A stretch of DNA of 64,000 bases from Cristatella mucedo. Taxonomy: Eukaryota > Bryozoa > Phylactolaemata > Cristatellidae. The notes beneath the pieces were generated by a model. It was not told the origin of the DNA and ran no database searches. It saw nothing but the letters and a program-made list of their open reading frames with translations. The DNA lies in assembly GCA_009760855.2 (NCBI GenBank), contig WPIO01000114.1:621001-685000 (forward strand), written 5' to 3'. The translations under genes were made by a program, and so were the position numbers. Below are positions 55,949-64,000 of the stretch, one piece after another. How positions within the stretch are numbered: the first letter of the stretch is position 1; each line of letters starts with the position of its first letter.

Positions 55949-58111
55949 CTAGTAAGTTAGTTTTTTATCATCGTTTAGTTTTAGAAAATTTGCTGCCATC
56001 CATGATCGGATGTCATCAATGCATGCAGCAAGTGAGTTGAGAGAATTTGAGGTGCTCGAAGGCTGGGAGGGATCAAAGCAAAGGTACAACTGAGTGTCAT
56101 CCGCATAGAAGTGAAAGCCTAGATTGTGCTTGGCAATCACATCAGCGAGAGGGAGAGTATAAACGGTGAAAAGGACCGGACCTAGCACAGAGCCCTGAGG
56201 TACTCCATATTTTAGAGGTACTTCAGATGATCTTTGTCCATTCTTGTCAACACTCTGGAGTCTCCCACTGAGATAGGACCTGAACCACTGCAGAGCAGTG
56301 CCAGTGATGCCCAGGCGAGATGAGAGGCGCTCTAGACGTACTTTGTGATCGATGGTATCAAAAGCTGCCGAAAGATCGAGCAAAACAAGAAGAGACACTC
56401 TACCCATGTCTGCATTCCTAAGTAGGTCGTTGTATACCCGAAGCAATGCTGACTCTGTGGAGTGATTAGCTCTAAAGCCAGACTGGAACTTACTAGCAAG
56501 GTGTGAGGTTTCGATATACGAGTTCAGCTGGTCTGCCGCGACCCGTTCCAGTGTCTTTGATAGGAATGGTAGAAGGGAGACTGGGCGGTAGTTGCTTAAG
56601 TTCTCTTGGTCTAGTGTAGCTTTCTTGAGAAGTGGCCTGACTACAGCTTTTTTGAAAGGTCCTGGGACCTGACCTGAGGCTAATGACATATTAATGATGT
56701 TGGTTATGCATGGCAGCAGCAGATCAATGCAACGTAGGAGCAGGACAGTGGGAATAGGGTCCAGTTGACTTGTTTTCTTCTTTGATTGAGATACGAGCTT
56801 TAGGACTATGTCACTGGTGACCTGTTTAAATGCAGACATTGAGGCGCAGCCAGGAACCGAGGAACAGCATTCTAGTGGGAAGGTTTTCATCGCAGGGATG
56901 GATTCCCTGATTTTGTCTATCTTCTGCACTAAGAATCGAGAGAAGCGATCGGCTAGATCATCACAAGGATCATCAGGTAAGGAGCTAACCTGGGAACGGT
57001 TGAGGAGATGGTTTATTGTCGACATCAGCATTTTTGGATTGTGAATCTGTGATTCAACGATGTTTCTATAGAAGCTAGACTTAGCCTTTGCTAGGATCGA
57101 TTGGTACGACCTACAGTAGTCTTCATATGCCTGTCGATGGACAGTTAGTCCGGATCTTTTGTATGCCTTTTCAAGCTTTCGTTTAGTAGACTTGGCTAGT
57201 TTAATGTCTGTGGTAAACCATAGGCCGTCTGGGCGGGGGCGCACAGTGTGCTTTGTCAAAGGTGCAAACTCGTCGAGCGTGTCAGCTAGTGTCGTGTTGT
57301 AGCAATATACCAGTGATGACAGATCGGAGGGAGGACTGAGCAGCAAAGGTGAAGCAGATATGCTCGCACGGACAGCATCGATGTCAAGGGTCTTGAGGTT
57401 TCGCGATTCACAGGTTATTTTAGAGGAGAATGTGGGCACACACTGTAGATTGAATGAGATCTGCATGTGGTCATTTAAGCAGGATTTGGTGATGACTGGT
57501 GATGACAAAGTGCAGTTATATGAGAAAATTTGGTCGAGTGTGTGACCCTTGATGTGGGTAGGGCCATGCACATGAGCCACAAGAGATAATGAGTCTGTCA
57601 ATGTACGAAATTCGGTGCTGAAAGCGTCAGATAAGTTGTCAAAGTGAACGTTGAAATCACCCATAACGAGGAAGGATCGATTTCTTGCACACAGAATCGA
57701 AATGAGATCGGAGAAATCTGAGATAAAGGAGGATTTGGTACCTGGTGGGCGATAGACTACTGCCACTATCGGTAGCTTGTTTTCGGGTGAGACCAGGACA
57801 ATTGATTCAAAAGACTGCTTCGAGGGTACCGTATATTGCTTGAAGTTGAATTTCGAGCGCACGATCATAGCAACTCCACCTCCAGTTTTGATTGATCTAG
57901 GGGTGTGAAAGAACGTGAAACCAGATGGAGTAGCGTCTTTAATTGTCGGGCAGTTTATCGATTTCAGCCAAGTTTCAGTTAGGGCGAGCAGGTCGATACC
58001 ATTTTCAGAAATAAGGTCGTTTATTACTAGAGGTTTATTGCACATTGAGCGAGGATTCCAAAGGCAAGCGTTAAGTCTGGCCGATTGGGTTACAACAGGC
58101 CTGATGACCAC
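55949..58111 (-). CDS. L2 family A endonuclease-reverse transcriptase ORF (frameshifted near its C-terminus)
   Basis: A 720-codon uninterrupted frame. The conserved frame extends upstream to about 58190 (FGIPSIVSNR), so 58111 (GTG) is only a nominal start. The apurinic-type endonuclease occupies about residues 1-220: NACLWNPRS (N14), TETWL (E47), GDFNVHFD (151-158), TLDQIF (191-196), and NDHMQISF (213-220), where the usual SDH serine is Asn. The reverse transcriptase occupies about 445-712: FQSGFRANHSTESALL, LLDLSAAFDTIDH (577-589), YGVPQGSVLGP (635-645), FYADDTQLYL (668-677) and FLKLNDDK (709-716). The product would nick genomic DNA and copy L2 RNA at the site. A run of extra A residues (plus-strand T run 55961-55966, two more than in other copies) shifts the frame and truncates the ORF. 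Confidence 0.9.
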   Translation of the reverse strand: MVIRPVVTQSARLNACLWNPRSMCNKPLVINDLISENGIDLLALTETWLKSINCPTIKDATPSGFTFFHTPRSIKTGGGVAMIVRSKFNFKQYTVPSKQSFESIVLVSPENKLPIVAVVYRPPGTKSSFISDFSDLISILCARNRSFLVMGDFNVHFDNLSDAFSTEFRTLTDSLSLVAHVHGPTHIKGHTLDQIFSYNCTLSSPVITKSCLNDHMQISFNLQCVPTFSSKITCESRNLKTLDIDAVRASISASPLLLSPPSDLSSLVYCYNTTLADTLDEFAPLTKHTVRPRPDGLWFTTDIKLAKSTKRKLEKAYKRSGLTVHRQAYEDYCRSYQSILAKAKSSFYRNIVESQIHNPKMLMSTINHLLNRSQVSSLPDDPCDDLADRFSRFLVQKIDKIRESIPAMKTFPLECCSSVPGCASMSAFKQVTSDIVLKLVSQSKKKTSQLDPIPTVLLLRCIDLLLPCITNIINMSLASGQVPGPFKKAVVRPLLKKATLDQENLSNYRPVSLLPFLSKTLERVAADQLNSYIETSHLASKFQSGFRANHSTESALLRVYNDLLRNADMGRVSLLVLLDLSAAFDTIDHKVRLERLSSRLGITGTALQWFRSYLSGRLQSVDKNGQRSSEVPLKYGVPQGSVLGPVLFTVYTLPLADVIAKHNLGFHFYADDTQLYLCFDPSQPSSTSNSLNSLAACIDDIRSWMAANFLKLNDDKKLTY

Positions 58112-58190
58112 TAAGTTTGAGAGATTTACAGTGACGCATGTGGGGGAGCGTGCTAAGCGGTTCGAGACAATGCTAGGAATACCAAACGAG

Positions 58191-59189
58191 CAGCCTCTAT
58201 ATATATACTATAGCCCATGAACAATACTTTGAAGGCTTTCAATGACAAATTTAAGAGTATGGTGAAAGAAATCCAGTAAGCAACACTTGGCGGAACTGAT
58301 CACAAAAGACGGTATGAATCATAAAGCAAAATACCTCATAGAAAAGCTTGGAGCAATACACTATCATATTAACAAAAAACTAGCAATTGCATATGCTTAC
58401 TCCGGAGTTATTTCGCAATTAAAATGTTTAGGCAAAAAGCCTGATTGAAAAAATACAAGATAGTGCTGAGGTGCCCGATTATGAGTCACTAGTTCCTCAA
58501 TGTAGCAGATGGTCAACAAATTATTAAGCTGCCAGTTGGGTTCATGCAAATCTATTGCTTTGGGCCGGCCTTAAAAGTAACTGCACATCCTCTTGGTTTT
58601 CACGCTTTAATTCCATCATATGTGTTCTTAATTCGATAGGCAGTTCGTTACTCGCTCGTGCTAACCAACATCAGTCCAACCTCAAGGATCATCAAGCGAT
58701 GATCGCACTGCTGGCATCTCGGTTATCACTCGCCTTGCTTTATCTCGTGCTAAATTAAAATCTCTCTGTAGTCAGAAATTAAGTTGAACCCACCAAAATT
58801 TCCACATTCAGCCGGACTTCTTTCATAACCATTGATATTTTGACAGTTATTTTGCATCATTCAGGTAGCAGCCAAAGGCTCACCTGTTTCACCGAGGTTC
58901 CCCAGCACAGCTGCTAACTTGCTTTTTGTCATCGCCTGCTTTGCTACGCACTTATGCACTAACCTGTGGATATTGCTAATTAGATGTCTTAAGAAGCTTT
59001 AGTCTCGCGAGTATTTCCGTGCGCTTTCAGATGGTTTACATTGCAGAGGACCTTGTTACCCTTGCATGCTTTTTCAGCTGTAATACCAGGTAGCACCAAA
59101 CAACGTCGCAGTGCTTTTTTGAAGAGCACTATCATTGCCCGAACAAAGACCCAGTTTTCCAGCGGGGTCATGGAAACGATCAGTTATCT
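58191..59189. other. Unassigned flank with diverged repeat E, copy 2
   Basis: 58250-58790 resembles 43640-43935 (AAAGCCTGATTGAAAAAATA, TCTCGTGCTAAATTAAAATC). No convincing gene. Confidence 0.35.
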
Positions 59190-60740
59190 ATGTTACTATG
59201 AATATCGCCCTGTCTCCTGTCCACCATTCCTATCAAAGGCGCTGGAACGAATAGTGGTGGACCAGCTGTATTCATATATCGAAACCTCACACCTTTCTAG
59301 AAAGTTCCAGTCTGGCTTTAGAGCTAATCGCTCCACAAAGTCAGCACTTAGGAATGCAGATATGGGTAGAGTGTCTCCGCTTGGTTTACTCGATCTTTCG
59401 GCAGCTTTTGATACCATTGATCACAACGTTCTTCTAGAGCCCCTCTTATCTCACCTGGGCATCACAGCCACTGCTCTGCAGTGGTTCAGGTCCTATCTCA
59501 GTGGGAGACTCCAAAGTATTGACGTGAATGGACAAAGATCATCCGGGGTACCACTGAAATATTCGGTACCTCAGGGCTCTGTGCAAGGTCCGTTTCTTTT
59601 CATGGTTTAGACACTCTCTCTTGCTGATGTGATTGCCAAGCACAATCAAGGCTTTCGCTTCTATGCAGATGACACTCAGTTGTACCTTTGCTTTGATCCC
59701 CCCAGCCTTCGAGCACCTCAAATTCTCTCAACTCACTTGCTGCATATATTGATGCAATCCGCACATGGATGGCAGCAAATGTTCTAAAACTAAAGGATTA
59801 TAAAACTAACTTACTAGCTATGGGCAAATCGAGTGTATTCACAAATTAGAAAGGCTGATGCTCAAAATTGGCTCTGCCAGCATATCCCCCCTTGAATCAG
59901 CTCGAAACCGACGTGTAATATTCCAAAGCGACCGACCATATCAGCTCCGAAGTCAATTCTGCCTATTTTCAGCTTCAAAACGTTTCTAATATTCGGGCTC
60001 GTTTAGATAAGGATACCGCGTCCAAGTTACTCCATGCATTCGTGACGTCCCGTCTATACTTCTGCAACTCTCTGCTTACTGGCCTACCAGCATGTGCGAT
60101 CAGGTGAATGCAGCTGGCACAAAACTCCACAGCTAAGCTTGTCTGTGATGAGCGTCGCAGTTTTCTCGTGACATCACTTCTCGCCGACCTGCACTGGCTT
60201 CTAGTCAAGCAACGGATTGACTTCAAGATTTTGTCGCTCACTTTTTGGTCACTTCATTCTTTTGCTCCAGCCTGCCTCTCAGATATAGTCCCGCATCAGG
60301 CCAAGCATCGTGCCACCTGCTTTTCGGAATACATCGGTCTACAAATACCTCGTAGAAACCTCAAATCCTTAGGAAACCGTGCATTTAGCTCGCAAGCTCT
60401 CTCAGCCTGGAACTCCCGCCCGACTTCTGTCCGAAGATCCCCTTACCTGACCACATTTAAAAAGAACTTAAAAAAACACCTATTTAGGACAGCATTTTGT
60501 GGGACTCTGTGTTTCGTCCTTCATGTGCTGATGCGAGCAGACACCGTGCATGCTGCCACTAACCACATTTGCAGGCTGACCCTGTGCGTGTCACTCCTAA
60601 CCATGTTATTCATTTTTTTATATGTCAAGCATGATATTACTCACCATTCTATTGCATTTCCCTTTGCAGCAAATGAAAAGTGCCAAAAGAGAAATTGAGT
60701 TATCTGAGGGTGCTTTATTAAGTGCATTATTAATATTATA
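59190..60740 (+). mobile_element. L2 family A copy, RT to tail
   Basis: Starts in RT near PPFLSKALERIVVDQLYSYI. It continues through LLDLSAAFDTIDHNVLLEPL and SVPQGSVQGPFLF (frame 59041-59610, whose first roughly 50 codons are not L2). FYADDTQLYLCF lies around 59660, then the C-terminal frame (60108-60698: LLADLHWLLVKQRIDF, NRAFSSQALSAWN) and a tail at about 60740. Several frameshifts. Confidence 0.85.
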
Positions 60741-61040
60741 ATATTTTATTCTGAAAACCGTAGCACAGTAAGTTTATACGCACATTGAGGTCAAGAAATT
60801 CATAATTACTCAACATTTGTAATACAGGCAGAAAGAAAACGGTTCAGTGAATAAATAGCTATCAAGACAAGACATAATTTCTTCTATTCACGGACATTTG
60901 GGTTTTCATCCGGCTTAGGTAGACGTTTTGACACGAATTAACTCCATGTCATACTAGATGAACCTCTGCAAGGATTATTTAAATTGTGCTAGTTCCAGAG
61001 GGTTAGCTAGCTCAGTATATATCACTCGGGTTAAATATTT

Positions 61041-61255
61041 ATGCCCTGTTTTGGCCCAGTGGTTAAGGTGGTCGCCCCGACCAAGGTCTGGCCGAGGTCA
61101 TGGGCTCGAGCCCCAAGGCCTATACATTCAAACGAATACCAGTTGATTTAACAGCCTGTTTTTCATAGCGACAGAAGAGCCTTTACGGCTAAATGTGAAA
61201 TGCCAAAATAGAGATTGAGCTCTTTCAGGGCGTAATGCAAATGAATTATACCACA
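61041..61255 (+). mobile_element. SINE family 1 copy in the right duplicate
   Basis: Orthologous position to 91-298. GGCCCAGTGGTTAAGGTGG (box-A region), ATGGGCTCGAGCCCC (box-B-like), body ACCAGTTGATTTAACAGCCT, tail AAATAGAGATTGAGCTCTTTC. Confidence 0.75.
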
Positions 61256-61838
61256 TTACAAAAATAGTTCTTTTTATTACCTTGAAAAGTGCCGAAAAAA
61301 CTTTGACATCTCCCCTGAAGTTCTCGCGTGTCTAGCCTGTTGAATGCCTGATTGCCAGTCGATTTATCTAAAAGTTCTTCTTTAACGTGAAGCGACGTTA
61401 CTGCCGATGCCTCAAAGTAGACGCCTCACAGACAAAGTCAGACTATTTAGTGAAACCCGCGAATGGCCACCAGCATAGATAATAGTAAGTATTTGTTAAT
61501 TTTATCAGTAGCCAGAAGCAGCTTTTAATGCATAGCAACGCATTTCTTTCTTCAAGGACTTTTCCCAGCTAGTTAAGGTGAAAGGATGTTGACGCTTTAT
61601 CTGGTCTCCAATATGGCTTGAGCTAGCGGTTGTGACTCACATTACGAGAAGACGCCTCGTTAAAAGGATTTATGAGTAGTAGAGCATAAAGGCAAACTGG
61701 CCCACGGTTGTAGGCTCAGACCAATAAACACTATATTTGTCTCAGTCTTAAGTTTCGGAATGCCTGACCTGCTCTAAAATAGGTTTCTCTTCAGAACTCA
61801 TTATTGAAAATAATTAGACGTGTGTTTGTGCTACAATC

Positions 61839-62584
61839 TCACAACAAGCAAGCATTTACAATGACCATGACGTTGGAAGGGTTTACGCCAAATAATTGGC
61901 AAGCCATCCAGAGAGTGAACTGCCTTAACGAATTTGTCACTGGTGACTCAATCCACGTTTGACCTGTTGGCGATAAAGCGGTGATTGCAGAGCGGCACAG
62001 AAGAGACCCAGCGGTGCTGGTTGCGCACACCTGGCCGTTGCCTGAAGCTATCATGATGAAGCCATTCCCAACTAGTTGCCACGTCCCACCATTGTCCGCC
62101 GTGAAGGCAGCGTTGTAGGTTGAAAGTATGGCCCAGAGTCCAGAAGGACCAGCATCTGCATATTTTACGTTAGGGCTCCTGTAGGACCAAGACGTTCCAC
62201 AGGGAGTTGACGAACTAATACCTTCTCTGTGGAAGAGTTGGTCGTATCCGTTCACAACCCAGACGGAGTCGTCAAGGTCACTCACAGTCGATTGTCTAGC
62301 CCATCCGTCTGTTTGTGTCCAAGCAATGCCTGACGGCTGTTCAGCTGTGATATTAGCTTTACACCAGATACCTCCGGCGAAATCCGTACCCCAAACAGAC
62401 GTTTTACCTACATCCAGGTTATTGAGAGAGACTCGCTCAGTCAGTATCACCCATTGATTTTCGTAGTACAGGGGATTACCAAAGCTGCCCTGAATAAAGG
62501 CTAATGAGCCATTGATGAGTATGCAAAATATACCAGCCATCCCTGCAGATAGCCAATGAAGCTGGTATGTTGTGTCTTCGATAT
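61839..62584 (-). CDS. Terminal exon of a second apple-tectonin lectin gene: tectonin-repeat domain (right copy)
   Basis: This exon has the same structure and exact length (746 nt) as 1132-1877: acceptor TTTTTTTAG at 62585, phase-1 start, an in-frame ATG at 62540 and TGA at 61839. The two proteins differ at about 18 of 233 positions after the ATG. Most differences lie in the first half (CMF/CIL, SR/NQ, H/R, NSAGD/DFAGG, I/R). The second half is almost identical. Key tectonin motifs (WGTD, PSGIAW, PCGTSW, TGQTW, LFGVN) are retained with no stops. Its signal and apple exons would lie beyond 64000. The role is presumed glycan recognition, as for the left copy. Confidence 0.75.
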
Positions 62585-62694
62585 CTAAAAAAAATGCTTT
62601 TGCGATTACCTTAGCTAAAAGTTAAAACACCAGTGCTACTTTATGCGGTTGGGCTGCAGGTAGTTAAATGTCAAAATAAGGTTTTAGCAATAAC

Positions 62695-62825
62695 AATAAG
62701 ACTAATAATACTAAGAATAATAAAAATAATACTTGATAAAGGGCCTTCGGGGAACTCAATCTTTTTCTAGGGGCTTTGCTTTTGCTGCGAAGGAAGCATG
62801 ATTGAATGGTTAGTAGTACATGCTC
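62695..62825 (-). mobile_element. L2 family A tail in the right duplicate
   Basis: ACTTGATAAAGGGCCTTCGG, TTTTGCTGCGAAGGAAGC. Same insertion as 2258-2405. Confidence 0.7.
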
Positions 62826-64000
62826 AAAAATTGTAGCAGTAACGATAGCAGCAATATCGTCATTAGGGGCCGGCGCTTTCTGGCTTATAAAAAGTTGTCG
62901 CACAAGGAGAAGTAGCAGCAGCAGTGTAATCAGCACTAGCAGCAATATTGTTACTTGCAGTAGCAATAATATTAGCTGCAGACTGTGCTATGGCCAATGT
63001 AATCCTTTATCCACATTGAAAAAGCGAAGAGTCGAGTGAGTTTATACTGTAATTAAAAATAATTCTTTTGAGAGCTTCAAAGCTTTTTATATTTGCCTTT
63101 TTTTGGGAGCCGTCAGGTTTAAGAAAGACGATATTGAAGTGCGTGTGTCCAAAATCATTCACGATTACGACAATGTTGCAGGTTAATCGCAAATCTTAAT
63201 TAATAATGGTTAGGAACCCTACATGTAATCACATATTGTTGAGATAGCTGCGAAAGCAAGCTATAACTAATGATTGCTAAGTTTTACAATGGGCTTCTAA
63301 GCGGTTCGTTTCCAGCTTAGCTGGTTCTAAAAGTGTTTGCATATCTCTTGATGTGTTATGTAATATATGAAATGAAAACGCGAAATTTTTATACTAAGGT
63401 ATATCACTCTGGATTCTCACTATGATTCTTTAGCTGTGCCTATAGGTACGGGCAACACCAGCTGTGTCGTGCATCTGACAATACTACCACCTCTTACATC
63501 GCCAGTATTTCTGGCGAAGATTTTCGCTTTAAATAGCTGCTTCCAACTAGTTACTTCTTGACAGTGACCGTTTTCAGAAATCTCGGCTATCTTTTATTGA
63601 CCCCTTTCGTCAGCCGGATCAGAATTATACTTTCCAAGGAAGTGCCTCATAATATACTCATCAACCTTGTCATGTTATCTGTAATAAACTCCAAAGTTCA
63701 AGCGAGAAACTGTTGGCCTCAACCGAAGTTTATATCCCAATGTTTTAATAAAACCAGTAGCAGTATTTAGATCTTGCAGCTACTGCTTTCCATATGCCAT
63801 GCATAGATGAACTGCTGACCTCAAATTTTGCTTACCCCTACATATATGTATGTACCTATATATACATGTCTGTACCTGCATGTTCTCTGCCTTAAGTTAC
63901 ATTCCTAAACCGGCGAAAGCTATGAGAAAACAGAAGTTTTAAATGTCTTCAGGTCACTCGATGCTCTGATATCAGCTGCCATTGAGATCCTGGGATTAGG

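Larger units (their letters stand above)
55006..58190 (-). mobile_element. Best-preserved L2 family A element
   Basis: About 3.2 kb from the ATT tail (55006-55020) to the 5' limit of homology at 58190. Organisation on the minus strand: endonuclease-RT frame, C-terminal domain, 3' UTR with the AAAGCGCCTAGAAAGAGAT block, tail. No separate first ORF is visible upstream. One uncompensated frameshift and one compensated pair of indels separate it from a full-length ORF. No clear target-site duplication. Confidence 0.92.
60945..64000. repeat. Right copy of the segmental duplication (runs off the window)
   Basis: Counterpart of 1-5255. It lacks the L2 insertions found at 680-930 and 2748-4412 and the SINE at about 1985-2205 of the left copy, so it provides pre-insertion (empty-site) sequence. 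The unique part 63200-64000 matches 4440-5255. Confidence 0.8.

Noticed and set aside
59041-59189. N-terminal extension of the plus-strand L2 frame as a fusion gene
   Set aside because: The first roughly 50 codons do not match L2 and have no conserved copy; it looks like a chance in-frame flank.

Overview
This is animal nuclear DNA: about 40% GC, a few short spliced exons, no operons, and dense 5'-truncated non-LTR retrotransposons of the L2/CR1 type. The repeats (two L2-like families, tRNA-derived SINEs, CA and GA microsatellites) and the apple- and tectonin-type exons fit an aquatic invertebrate. I cannot name the phylum or species from sequence alone.

The host-gene content is a tandemly duplicated secreted-lectin locus on the minus strand. 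I assemble one gene from three exons with phase-1 junctions: a signal-peptide exon (17765-17846), an apple/PAN-like exon (10203-10442) and a large tectonin-repeat exon (1132-1877), predicting a secreted apple-tectonin protein of about 355 residues. A second tectonin exon of identical length lies at 61839-62584, with its upstream exons beyond the window. A decayed tectonin copy lies at 45234-45870. Further signal-peptide exons survive at 31444-31525 (nearly intact) and about 23681-23745 (decayed). Diverged flanking blocks recur in a similar order (tectonin, then the 5'/signal block, then a GC-rich block), which suggests several rounds of gene-scale duplication. The window ends, 1-5255 and 60945-64000, are explicit copies of one segment. 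They differ by mobile elements inserted after the duplication.

Most of the rest is retrotransposon debris. Family A (L2-like, ATT-repeat tail) has one near-intact 3.2-kb copy (55006-58190, minus) with a 720-codon endonuclease-reverse transcriptase frame and a YADD active site, a second near-full-length but decayed copy (20187-23365, minus), and about 30 fragments. Family B (a related L2-like element with a TTACA-type tail) has a long copy at 26847-29367 directly abutting another at 29368-30665, plus fragments. Several short insertions are nested inside older ones, some with visible target-site duplications.

Other items: a SINE family whose 3' end resembles the family A tail, a second tRNA-headed SINE family, a degraded protein-coding fossil of unknown origin at 40099-40766 followed by an L2 tail, a 3 x 104-bp tandem repeat, a 122-bp internal duplication, a GC-rich palindromic insert inside an L2, and a hairpin present in only one copy of the segmental duplication. 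All boundaries are read by eye and are approximate unless a splice or repeat junction is stated.
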